64,000 bases of DNA from the NCBI GenBank assembly GCA_028688905.1, contig JAQTXH010000001.1, positions 482,156-546,155 of the forward strand, written 5' to 3'. Both the position numbers and the translations under genes were made by a program. Numbering within the stretch: the stretch's first letter is position 1; each line of letters begins with the position of its first letter. Positions 16,358 to 24,428 of this stretch are shown here, one piece after another. The notes below the pieces were generated by a model. The model ran no database searches. It was given only the letters and a program-made list of their open reading frames with translations, and was not told where the DNA came from. The DNA is from Acidiphilium sp. GTDB taxonomy: Bacteria; Pseudomonadota; Alphaproteobacteria; Acetobacterales; Acetobacteraceae.

Positions 16358-16386
16358 ACGATACAGGAACACTATTATAATGTCAA
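16358..16386 (-). promoter_or_regulatory. Sigma-70-type promoter of the HTH/DUF6362-like operon
   Basis: On the minus strand, TTGACA (16381-16386) and TATCGT (16358-16363) are separated by exactly 17 bp, about 27 bp upstream of the HTH start codon. The surrounding DNA is AT-rich compared with the neighbourhood. Confidence 0.7.
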
Positions 16387-16414
16387 TATAACTAACATTA
16401 CATCAGTCGAGACT

Positions 16415-16732
16415 TCACGCGGCAAATCGCGCCATCGTCACCGCATCCCCCGCCAATGCCGCCCGCACCGCCGCCACGCCACGATCATCCGCAATCACCA
16501 CGACGCGCGAAAACCACGGCACCACCCCCCGCGCCCGCGCCAGAAACAACCGCCCCAACGCCTCCGCCGCCGGCCCGCGCGGCGCGCAACAGGCGCAACC
16601 CACGCCGTGTAGCGGATTGAACCCCAGTCGAAACCGCTCCACCGCCGCAGCCTTGGGCGCGGGTGCGTCGCCCCCGATCAGCACCGCATCGCCCGGTTCA
16701 ACCGCCGCGCCGAACACCAGTTTGATGAGCAT
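16415..16732 (-). CDS. Small cysteine-bearing hypothetical protein divergent from metH
   Basis: 105 aa from ATG 16732 (AAGGG upstream); ATG 16756 is also possible. It contains PAPKAAAVERFRLGFNP, then HGVGCACCAPRGPAAEALG, and a closing VVVIADDRGVAAVRAALAGD segment. The C-A-C-C cluster suggests metal or redox chemistry. The reading frame continues upstream as a long antisense frame over metH, but only this part lies outside metH. Function is unknown. Confidence 0.55.
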   Translation of the reverse strand: MLIKLVFGAAVEPGDAVLIGGDAPAPKAAAVERFRLGFNPLHGVGCACCAPRGPAAEALGRLFLARARGVVPWFSRVVVIADDRGVAAVRAALAGDAVTMARFAA

Positions 16733-16792
16733 GATCCCGAACCCTTCATCGCGCATTGGAAATGGCCACCCCATGCTATATCGTGCGCCATC

Positions 16793-19700
16793 ATGTCCAA
16801 ACCACACCTTCTCGAAGCCCTGAAGCACCGCGTCCTCCTCTGCGACGGCGGCATGGGGTCGCGTGTGCAGGCCCTGACCCTCGATGTCGAACGCGACTAT
16901 TGGGATAAGGAAAATTGCACCGAAGTGCTCAATCTTTCCCGTCCTGACCTGGTGCGTGAAATCCATCGTGGCTATTTCGCCGCCGGGGCGGACATGGTCG
17001 AGACCAACAGTTTCGGCGGCTCGCCCATCACCCTCGCCGAATTCGAGCTTGGCGACCGCGCCCGCGAAATCAACCGCATCGCCGCCGAACTTGCCCGCGA
17101 AGCCGCCGAAACCTTCGCCGACGACCGTCAGCGCTTCATCATCGGCAGCGTCGGCCCCGGCACCAAACTCCCCACCCTCGGCAACATCGCCTACGATCCG
17201 CTCGAAGCCGCCCTGGCCGAGCAATGCCGCGGCCTGATCGAAGGCAGGGTCGATGCCATATTGATCGAAACCTGCCAGGACACGCTGCAAATCAAAGCCG
17301 CGGTCAACGGTGCCAAAATCGCCCGCGCCGAACTCAAGCGCGACACCCCGATTTTCGTGCAGGTCACGGTCGAAACCACAGGCACCCTCCTCGTCGGACC
17401 CGACATCGCCGCCGCCGCCACGGTGATCCACGCGCTCGACATCCCGCTGATGGGCCTGAACTGTGCCACCGGGCCGCAGGAAATGGCCGAGCACGTGCGT
17501 TACCTGTCGCAGAACTGGCCGGGGATGATCTCGATCCAGCCGAACGCCGGCCTGCCCGAACTGGTCGATGGTGCCACGCACTACCCGCTCAGCGCCGCCG
17601 AACTCGCAAGCTGGATGGAGCGGTTCGTGCTGGAGGACGGCATCAATCTGATCGGCGGTTGCTGCGGCACCTCGGTGCCGCATATCGAAGCGCTCGACGC
17701 CATGCTGCGCCGCCTCAGCGGTTATCGCCCCACCCCGGTGCCGCGCAAGCCAGTCTGGATTCCCTCGGTCGCCAGCCTCTACGGCGCAACACCGTTGCGC
17801 CAGGAGAACAGCTACTTCTCGATCGGCGAGCGCTGCAACGCCAACGGCTCGAAAAAATGGCGCGAACTCCAGGAACGCGGCGATTGGGACGGCTGCGTCG
17901 CCATGGGCCGCGACCAGGTCGCCGAGGCGTCCAACGCGCTTGACATTTGCACCGCCTTTGTCGGCCGCGATGAATTGTACGAAATGAACGAGGTGATCAC
18001 CCGCTTTACCTCGTCGGTCAACGCGCCGCTCGTGATCGACTCCACCGAAACCCCGGTTATCGAAGCCGCCCTGAAACTGCACGGTGGTAAGCCGATCATC
18101 AACTCGATCAATTTCGAGGACGGCGAGCACATCGCCCGCGAACGCCTGAAACTCGCCAAAAAATTCGGTGCCGCCATCATCGCTCTGACCATCGACGAAG
18201 TCGGCATGGCCAAGGAACCGCAGAAAAAACTCGAAATCGCCCGCCGCCTGGTCGATGTCGCGTGCAACCAATACGGCTTGCCGCAAAGCGACCTGCTGAT
18301 CGACCCGCTCACCCTCACCATCGCCACCGGCAACGAGGATGATCGCAAGCTGGGCCAATGGACGCTCGAAGGCATCAAGCTGATCCGCGATGAATTCCCC
18401 GACATCCAGATCATTCTCGGCCTCTCCAACATTTCGTTCGGCCTCAACCCCGCTGCGCGCGCCGTCTTGAACTCGGTTTTTCTCGATCTCGCGGTCAAAG
18501 CCGGCATGACCGGCGCGATCGTCCATGTCAGCAAAATCCGTCCGCTGCATCTGATCGCGCCCGAAGAAATCCAGGTCATGGAAGATCTGATCTTCGACCG
18601 CCGCCGCGAAGACTACGATCCGTTGCAGCGCCTCCTTGAAATGTTCGCCGACCGCAAATCCGCCCAGTCGACCAAAAAGCAGCGCGCCGACAATGTCGAG
18701 GAACGGCTGAAGGACCGCATCATCGCTGGCGATCGCAAGGGCCTGACCGACGAACTCGACGATGCTCTGCAAACCCACAAGCCGCTCGATATCATCAACA
18801 ACATCCTGCTCGATGGCATGAAAGTCGTCGGCGAACTCTTCGGTGCCGGCAAAATGCAGCTCCCCTTTGTGCTGCAATCGGCTGAAACCATGAAAGCCTC
18901 GGTCGCCTATCTCGAACCGCTGATGGAACGCGTCGAAGGCCAGGAAAAAGGCACCATCGTCCTCGCCACGGTGAAGGGCGATGTGCATGATATCGGCAAA
19001 AACCTGGTCGATATCATCCTCACCAACAACGGCTATCGCGTGGTCAATCTTGGAATCAAGGTGCCGTTGGCCGTCATGGTGGCGGCGGCGCAGGAGCACC
19101 GCGCCCACGCCATCGGCATGTCCGGCCTGTTAGTGAAATCCACCGTCGTGATGCGCGAAAACCTCGAGGAAATGACCCGCCAGGGGCTGAACATTCCCGT
19201 CCTGCTCGGCGGTGCCGCCCTCACCCGCAACTACGTCGAAGACACCTGCGTCGAAGCCTACGCAGGCGGCCGCGTCGCCTACGCGCGGGATGCGTTCGAC
19301 GGTCTGCACCTGATGGACAAAGTCACCGGCAACGGCTTCGATGACTATCTCGCCGCCCTGCAAGCCAAGCGCAAGGGCAAAACCCGTAACACCAAACGCA
19401 CCCTTGGCCAGGCCGATGCCCGCGGCTTCGCCCCGGTCGACGTCAACGCCGCCCAGGCTCGCCGCCGCCGGATCACCGCCGGTGTATCCACCCCCACCCC
19501 GCCGTTCTGGGGTGCCCGCATGATCGCGGCACCCGCCAAAGCATTAGTGCCCTTCATCAACGAGCGCTCGCTGTTCCAGTTCCAATGGGGCTTTCGCAAA
19601 CAGGGCAAATCGCTCGACGAATTCCTCGGCTGGGCGCGCCAGGAACTCCGCCCGATCATGAAGCGTATGCTCACCCTCTGCGAAGCCGATGACATCCTCA

Positions 19701-20278
19701 AACCCCAGGCGATCTACGGCTACTGGAAAGCCGCCGGCCAGGGCAACGACCTGATTTTGTTCGAGCCAAACGGCACCACCGAAGCCGCCCGCTTCACCCT
19801 CCCGCGCCAACCGCGCGAAGACGGCGACTGCATTGCCGACTTCTTCCGCGACATCGACGATGCGGAACGCGACATCATCGGACTGCAAATCGTCACCATG
19901 GGCGAAAAATCATCCGAAGTCGCACATGAGTGGTTCGCCGATAATCGCTATCAGGATTATCTCTATTTGCACGGCCTCTCAGTCGAAATGGCCGAAGCGA
20001 TGGCCGAATACACCCACAAACGCATCCGCGCCGAATGCGGATTCGCCGGCGAAGACGACCGCGACATCGAAAAAATGCTCGCCCAATCCTACCGCGGCTC
20101 CCGCTACAGCTTCGGCTACCCGGCCTGTCCTAAACTCGAAGACCAAACCCAGCTATTGCGGCTGTTGGACGCCGACCGCATCGGCGTGTCCCTTTCCGAC
20201 GAGTTCCAACTCCACCCCGAACAATCGACCAGCGCAATCGTCGTGTTGAACCCGAAGGCGAAGTATTTTTCAGTATAA
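16793..20278 (+). CDS. metH: Cobalamin-dependent methionine synthase
   Basis: 1161 aa with all four modules in order. The homocysteine/zinc domain (about 1-325) carries zinc-ligand cysteines in LNCATGPQEM and IGGCCGTS. The methyltetrahydrofolate (pterin) domain covers about 340-620. The B12 cap and binding domain (about 640-880) has the base-off motif GDVHDIGKNLVDIIL and the SGLLVKST and GGAAL loops. The SAM-dependent reactivation domain spans about 910-1161. It methylates homocysteine using methyl-cobalamin, and the cobST genes about 9 kb upstream belong to the cofactor's pathway. ATG 16793 follows the divergent small gene by about 60 bp, so there is no room for a cobalamin riboswitch. A terminator-like element follows the stop. 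Confidence 0.97.
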   Translation: MSKPHLLEALKHRVLLCDGGMGSRVQALTLDVERDYWDKENCTEVLNLSRPDLVREIHRGYFAAGADMVETNSFGGSPITLAEFELGDRAREINRIAAELAREAAETFADDRQRFIIGSVGPGTKLPTLGNIAYDPLEAALAEQCRGLIEGRVDAILIETCQDTLQIKAAVNGAKIARAELKRDTPIFVQVTVETTGTLLVGPDIAAAATVIHALDIPLMGLNCATGPQEMAEHVRYLSQNWPGMISIQPNAGLPELVDGATHYPLSAAELASWMERFVLEDGINLIGGCCGTSVPHIEALDAMLRRLSGYRPTPVPRKPVWIPSVASLYGATPLRQENSYFSIGERCNANGSKKWRELQERGDWDGCVAMGRDQVAEASNALDICTAFVGRDELYEMNEVITRFTSSVNAPLVIDSTETPVIEAALKLHGGKPIINSINFEDGEHIARERLKLAKKFGAAIIALTIDEVGMAKEPQKKLEIARRLVDVACNQYGLPQSDLLIDPLTLTIATGNEDDRKLGQWTLEGIKLIRDEFPDIQIILGLSNISFGLNPAARAVLNSVFLDLAVKAGMTGAIVHVSKIRPLHLIAPEEIQVMEDLIFDRRREDYDPLQRLLEMFADRKSAQSTKKQRADNVEERLKDRIIAGDRKGLTDELDDALQTHKPLDIINNILLDGMKVVGELFGAGKMQLPFVLQSAETMKASVAYLEPLMERVEGQEKGTIVLATVKGDVHDIGKNLVDIILTNNGYRVVNLGIKVPLAVMVAAAQEHRAHAIGMSGLLVKSTVVMRENLEEMTRQGLNIPVLLGGAALTRNYVEDTCVEAYAGGRVAYARDAFDGLHLMDKVTGNGFDDYLAALQAKRKGKTRNTKRTLGQADARGFAPVDVNAAQARRRRITAGVSTPTPPFWGARMIAAPAKALVPFINERSLFQFQWGFRKQGKSLDEFLGWARQELRPIMKRMLTLCEADDILKPQAIYGYWKAAGQGNDLILFEPNGTTEAARFTLPRQPREDGDCIADFFRDIDDAERDIIGLQIVTMGEKSSEVAHEWFADNRYQDYLYLHGLSVEMAEAMAEYTHKRIRAECGFAGEDDRDIEKMLAQSYRGSRYSFGYPACPKLEDQTQLLRLLDADRIGVSLSDEFQLHPEQSTSAIVVLNPKAKYFSV

Positions 20279-20322
20279 CGGAAGCAAACGCTTCTTTTTG
20301 TAAAAAGAAGCAAAAACTTTTG
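20279..20322 (+). terminator. Terminator-like element after metH
   Basis: GAAGC-aaac-GCTTC-TTTTT (20281-20299) is a classical intrinsic terminator. The same GCTTCTTTTT also pairs with AAAAAGAAGC at 20302-20311, followed by AAAAACTTTT. This is the clearest member of the window's dispersed family. Confidence 0.8.
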
Positions 20323-20385
20323 TTGGAATGAAAGCTATAAAGGGTTGGTAGCACGACATCGTCGCACCACCAGCCCACTATAAAA

Positions 20386-20426
20386 AGTTTTTTAGTTCTT
20401 TTTTATCAAAAAAACTTCTTTCCAGA
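20386..20426 (-). terminator. Terminator-like element downstream of tsf
   Basis: Minus-strand copy of the same family: AAGTTTTTTT-gat-AAAAAAGAACT (core 20394-20416), followed in the minus direction by AAAAAACTTTTT. It lies about 105 bp beyond the tsf stop. The stretch between it and tsf holds no gene that I can support. Confidence 0.6.
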
Positions 20427-20531
20427 GCCTGATCGTTTAAGGACGAACAGGTTCCATCTTTATTTTTGCGAGCAATTTCATTGCCTTCGGTTGCCGCAGG
20501 TGCGTCGACCTCAAGCAATATTGCTCTAACT

Positions 20532-21452
20532 TCAAACCCCCGCCGCCGCAGCAACCTCAGCCGCAAAGTCGGTCGTCTCTTTCTCAATCCCCTCACCAAG
20601 CGTGAACCGCACAAACCGCGTCACGTCAGCCCCGGCATTATGCACTATTTTCTGCACCTTGCTCTCGCCATCATGTACCCAAACCTGTTCAAGCAGCACC
20701 ACATCGGCGAAATATTTCCGCACCCGGCCCTCGACCATCTTTTCGATGATCGCATCGGGCTTGCCCTCGGCGCGTGCCTGATCGGTAAAAATCGCCCGCT
20801 CGCGTGCCACCGCCGCCGGATCGACGTCGGTTGAACTAATTGCATCCGGGCGCGTCGCCGCGATATGCATGCCAATCTGCCGGCCAAGCGCATGCAACGC
20901 CTCTTCGGCTTTGCCTTCCAGCGCGACCAGCACGCCGATCTTGCCCAGACCCGGCTTCAACGCGCCATGCACATAAGACGCCGCCGCCCCCTGCTTGACT
21001 TCGATCACCGCCGCACGGCGGATCGTCATGTTCTCGCCCACGGTCGCGATCAAAAGCGTCAGCTCCTCGGCCACATTATGGGGTTTGCCGGGATAGGGCG
21101 CCGCCTTCAGTGCCTCGACATCCTCGCCCACGGTCAGCGCGAGTTTGGCGACGGTCTCGACAAATTCCTGGAATGCATCATTGCGCGCGACGAAATCGGT
21201 CTCGGCATTCACCTCGACCATCGCCGCCTTGTTGCCTTCATGCGCGACACCAACCAGACCCTCGGCGGCAACCCGCCCGGATTTTTTCGCCGCCGCCGCC
21301 AGGCCCTTCTTGCGCAGCCAATCAACCGCTGCTTCCATGTCGCCGCCCGCTTCGGTCAGCGCCTTCTTGCAATCCATCATCCCCGCGCCGGTCTTTTCGC
21401 GCAGATCCTTCACCATCGCCCCAGAAATGGGCGCACCGATAAGCTCGGCCAT
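20532..21452 (-). CDS. tsf: Translation elongation factor Ts
   Basis: 306 aa. Starts with the UBA-like domain ([25 protein letters not shown]), followed by the family signature [29 protein letters not shown] and the core and C-terminal dimerisation parts. It exchanges GDP for GTP on EF-Tu. AAGGAG precedes ATG 21452. It follows rpsB by 29 bp, the conserved rpsB-tsf operon. Confidence 0.97.
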   Translation of the reverse strand: MAELIGAPISGAMVKDLREKTGAGMMDCKKALTEAGGDMEAAVDWLRKKGLAAAAKKSGRVAAEGLVGVAHEGNKAAMVEVNAETDFVARNDAFQEFVETVAKLALTVGEDVEALKAAPYPGKPHNVAEELTLLIATVGENMTIRRAAVIEVKQGAAASYVHGALKPGLGKIGVLVALEGKAEEALHALGRQIGMHIAATRPDAISSTDVDPAAVARERAIFTDQARAEGKPDAIIEKMVEGRVRKYFADVVLLEQVWVHDGESKVQKIVHNAGADVTRFVRFTLGEGIEKETTDFAAEVAAAAGV

Positions 21453-21481
21453 GGTTCTTCTCCTTACAAAATCAAAAATAC

Positions 21482-22255
21482 TCAGGCGTGAACTTCGGTT
21501 TCCTCACCGATCGACGCATCGACCGGCAGATCTTCCGCGGCTCCGATATCGGCACCCGAAGCCGCCATTTCGGCACTGATCCCATCGAGCACCGCGCCGG
21601 CAACCAGGTCGCAATACAGCGTGATCGCGCGGATTGCATCGTCATTGCCCGGAATTGGATAGGTCACGCCAGCCGGATCGGAATTGGAATCCAAAATCGC
21701 AACCACCGGAATCCCCAGCTTATTCGCTTCCTCGACCGCCAACTTCTCCTTGTTGGTGTCGATGATGAACAGAATATCCGGCAGCCCGCCCATTTCCTTG
21801 ATGCCGCCCAGCGCCCGGTCCAACTTGTCCCGCTCGCGCGACAGGTTCAACACCTCTTTCTTGGTCAGCCCCTGGGCCTCGCCGCTCACGGTGTCTTCCA
21901 TCTGGCGCAATTTGCGGATCGAGTTGGTGATGGTCTTCCAGTTGGTCAGCATGCCGCCCAACCACCGATGATTGACGTAATACTGCCCGCAACGCTGTGC
22001 CGCTTCGGCCACATGATCGGCCGCCGCGCGCTTGGTGCCGACAAACAACACCCGCCCGCCACCGGCGGTCACGTTGCGGATTTCCCGTAACGCCCGTTCC
22101 ATCATCGGCACGGTCTGCTGCAAATCGATAATATGAACCTGGTTGCGAATGCCGAACAAATACGGTGCCATCCGCGGATTCCAACGCCGCGTATTATGAC
22201 CGAAATGCACGCCCGATTCGAGCAACTGACGCAGTGAAACCTCTGGCATAGCCAT
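21482..22255 (-). CDS. rpsB: 30S ribosomal protein S2
   Basis: 257 aa. The S2 signature is plain: [19 protein letters not shown] at the start, [20 protein letters not shown] and [20 protein letters not shown] later, and [13 protein letters not shown]. The start is ATG 22255, with AAGGA seven bases upstream; the longer open frame upstream encodes nothing S2-like. The acidic tail (after [15 protein letters not shown]) is slightly extended. It is first in the rpsB-tsf operon, with a structured leader upstream. Confidence 0.97.
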   Translation of the reverse strand: MAMPEVSLRQLLESGVHFGHNTRRWNPRMAPYLFGIRNQVHIIDLQQTVPMMERALREIRNVTAGGGRVLFVGTKRAAADHVAEAAQRCGQYYVNHRWLGGMLTNWKTITNSIRKLRQMEDTVSGEAQGLTKKEVLNLSRERDKLDRALGGIKEMGGLPDILFIIDTNKEKLAVEEANKLGIPVVAILDSNSDPAGVTYPIPGNDDAIRAITLYCDLVAGAVLDGISAEMAASGADIGAAEDLPVDASIGEETEVHA

Positions 22256-22259
22256 AGCA

Positions 22260-22356
22260 AAATCCTTTCTGTGATCGCAGTGCGATCGTCCGGTTGTACC
22301 TCCACGGAGCCATGCCTCGCGGCACCGGACCCAAAAGCCTGGGAAGGTGCTCCGTG
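22260..22356 (-). promoter_or_regulatory. Structured rpsB leader (possible autogenous control site)
   Basis: Two inverted repeats precede the rpsB ribosome-binding site: a perfect 7-bp hairpin GATCGCA-g-TGCGATC (22273-22287), and an 8-bp stem CACGGAGC/GCTCCGTG (22303-22310 with 22349-22356) closing a 38-nt loop. S2 commonly represses its own mRNA through its leader, so a protein-binding or attenuator RNA is a reasonable inference. Confidence 0.45.
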
Positions 22357-22446
22357 TGCGAATTATCGGCCACCAGCACAGGCGGGCCGACGCGCGCGGT
22401 ATGCCGCAGATGCCCCCGCTGCGCAAGATATGCTACAGACCCGCCC

Positions 22447-23610
22447 ATGCAACCGCTTGCCCTTTATATCCATTGGCCGTTCTGCTTGTCGAAATGCCCC
22501 TATTGCGATTTCAACTCACACGTCCGCGAGCGCATCCCGGAGGCCCGCATCGTCGCCGCCCTGCGCGCCGAACTCGCCTTCGAGGCCGCCCGTCTCGGTC
22601 CGCGCCACCTCGCCTCGATTTTTTTCGGCGGTGGCACCCCCAGCCTGATGTCCCCCGAAAGCGTCGCCGTTCTGATCACCGACGCCAAATCCTTATTCAC
22701 GCCCGACGACAACGTCGAGATCACCCTGGAAGCCAACCCCACGAGCATCGAAGCCGGGCGATTCCGGGGCTATCGCGATGCTGGGGTCGACCGCATTTCC
22801 ATCGGCGTCCAGAGCCTCGACGATGCCGCCCTGCGCTTCCTCGGCCGCAACCACTCCGCCGCCCAGGCCATGGTTGCCGTCGAACTCGCCCGCTCGATCT
22901 TCCCGCGTGCCAGTTTCGACCTGATCTACGCCCGCCCCGGCCAGACCCTCGCCGCCTGGTGCGCCGAACTCGCCATTGCCTTGTCGGTCGGCCTCGATCA
23001 CCTTTCGCTCTACCAACTCACCATCGAACCCGGCACAAAATTCGCCACACTCTACGGCCGCGCCGAATTTACGCTGCCCGGCGATGACGATGCCGCCGCC
23101 CTCTACGATGCCACCGCCGAAACCGCCATGACCTTCGGCCTCGCGCCCTATGAAATCTCGAACTACGCCAAACCCGGCCAGGAATCCCGCCACAACCTCG
23201 CCTATTGGCGCTATCAGGATTACGCTGGTGTCGGCCCCGGCGCACATGGCCGGATCACGATTGGCGATAGCCTGCTCGCCACCCGCCGCCACCGCGCCCC
23301 GGAGGAATGGGCCACAAGGGTTGAAACCCACGGCCACGGCAGCGTCGAAGAAACCACAGTCCCCCCCGACGAACGCGCCCGCGAGGCCCTGCTGATGGGG
23401 TTACGCCTCGCCGAAGGCATCGACATGGCGGCTTTTTCTGCCCGAACCCAGCGCAACCTCGCCCAGCGCAACCTCGCGAGTATAATCAACCTGGACGTCA
23501 TGGACCAGGCGATCGAGGCCGGCTATCTCGAAGCCACGCCGACCCACCTGATCGCTACCGCCGAGGGGCGTAAGCGGCTCGACTCGTTGCTGGTCGCGTT
23601 AGTCAAGTAA
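22447..23610 (+). CDS. hemW: HemW-type radical SAM protein
   Basis: 387 aa. The radical SAM cluster motif is FCLSKCPYCDF (C-x3-C-x2-C) near residue 17. Further HemN/HemW family motifs are FFGGGTPSLM, GVQSLDD and the conserved RHNLAYW. The extra N-terminal region of true coproporphyrinogen dehydrogenase HemN is absent, so HemW (a heme chaperone) is favoured. A 15-bp in-frame tandem duplication (23449-23463 and 23464-23478) repeats QRNLA. ATG 22447 is chosen because the homology starts at PLALYIHWPFC. Confidence 0.92.
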   Translation: MQPLALYIHWPFCLSKCPYCDFNSHVRERIPEARIVAALRAELAFEAARLGPRHLASIFFGGGTPSLMSPESVAVLITDAKSLFTPDDNVEITLEANPTSIEAGRFRGYRDAGVDRISIGVQSLDDAALRFLGRNHSAAQAMVAVELARSIFPRASFDLIYARPGQTLAAWCAELAIALSVGLDHLSLYQLTIEPGTKFATLYGRAEFTLPGDDDAAALYDATAETAMTFGLAPYEISNYAKPGQESRHNLAYWRYQDYAGVGPGAHGRITIGDSLLATRRHRAPEEWATRVETHGHGSVEETTVPPDERAREALLMGLRLAEGIDMAAFSARTQRNLAQRNLASIINLDVMDQAIEAGYLEATPTHLIATAEGRKRLDSLLVALVK

Positions 23611-23656
23611 AAGGCAAGTACTTCTTTTATAAAAAAAGTAAAAATTTTATCCCACC
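23611..23656 (+). terminator. Terminator-like element between hemW and gst
   Basis: TACTTcTTTT (from 23619) pairs with AAAA...AAGTA (to 23640) and is followed by AAAATTTTAT. It sits between the convergent hemW and gst stops and matches the window's dispersed family, though it is more degenerate. Confidence 0.6.
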
Positions 23657-24342
23657 TGCTTCGCCGTCTGCCCAAACAAAATCTTCTTCGAATTTTCATT
23701 GACGGTCGCAGCCTGCGAAATCGTCTTCGCCTTCTCATAAGCCCGCACCGTCGCCGGTCGTTCCTGGATCGCCAAAAACCACCGCTTCAGATGCGGAAAA
23801 TCGTCCAGATTCTGCCCTTGTCGCTCATACGGTACAATCCACGGATAGCACGCGATATCGGCGATCGAGTATTCTCCCGCCACGAATTCCCGGTCCGCCA
23901 GACGCTTGTTCAGCACGCCATACAGGCGGTTGGTCTCGTTGACGTAGCGGTTGATTGCATAATCTAATTTCTCCGGTGCGTATTGGCTGAAATGATGGTT
24001 CTGACCCAGCATCGGCCCTAACCCGCCCATCTGCCAGAACAGCCACTGCATCACCTCGGTCCGGCCCCGAATATCGGTGGGGAGGAACTGGCCAGTCTTT
24101 TCCGCCAGATACTGCAAAATCGCACCGGATTCGAACACGCTGATTGCGGCACCGCCATCGGCCGGTGCAGTGTCGATAATACCGGGGATGCGGTTGTTGG
24201 GCGAAATCCGGAGAAATTCCGGCTTGAACTGGTCGCCCACCCCGATGTTGACCGGGTGGATCGTGTAGGGCGTTCCGGCCTCTTCCAAAAACATTGTGAT
24301 CTTATGGCCGTTCGGTGTCGTCCAATAGTAAAGCTCAATCAT
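23647..24342 (-). CDS. Glutathione S-transferase, YfcG/nu-class type
   Basis: 231 aa. N-terminal thioredoxin-like domain (IELYYWTTPNGHKITMFLEE, then NNRIPGIID with the cis-Pro, and SVFESGAILQYLAEKTG, the glutathione-binding E-S pair) and C-terminal helical domain (YSIADIACYPWI with the conserved N-capping Asp). The TPNGHK motif places it with YfcG/nu-class enzymes, which reduce disulfides. GAGGAG precedes ATG 24342. It stands alone on the minus strand. Confidence 0.93.
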   Translation of the reverse strand: MIELYYWTTPNGHKITMFLEEAGTPYTIHPVNIGVGDQFKPEFLRISPNNRIPGIIDTAPADGGAAISVFESGAILQYLAEKTGQFLPTDIRGRTEVMQWLFWQMGGLGPMLGQNHHFSQYAPEKLDYAINRYVNETNRLYGVLNKRLADREFVAGEYSIADIACYPWIVPYERQGQNLDDFPHLKRWFLAIQERPATVRAYEKAKTISQAATVNENSKKILFGQTAKQVG

Positions 24343-24428
24343 GATCTGCTCCTCGATTCAGGACGATATGGGGGGAACGGCACGCGGTTGCAGCACGTTC
24401 ATGCCTGATCCGCGCAGAAACGTCTGCG

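Noticed and set aside
16733-16792. Cobalamin riboswitch before metH
   Set aside because: Only ~60 bp separate the divergent starts, too short for the element, and no B12-box-like sequence is visible.
16733-19108. Most of an 897-aa minus-strand frame antisense to metH
   Set aside because: It mirrors a full, well-conserved MetH. Its composition (Phe/Asp/Gly/Val/Ala-rich) is that expected of a reverse frame in GC-rich coding DNA. Only its last 105 residues, outside metH, are kept as a gene candidate.
20378-20614. 78-aa minus-strand frame downstream of and overlapping the tsf end
   Set aside because: It runs through the terminator-like element, is Arg/Leu-rich, and has no ribosome-binding site.
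22256-22426. N-terminal extension of S2 (rpsB) upstream of ATG 22255
   Set aside because: The extra 57 residues match no S2 extension, lie across the hairpin leader, and the ribosome-binding site points to ATG 22255.
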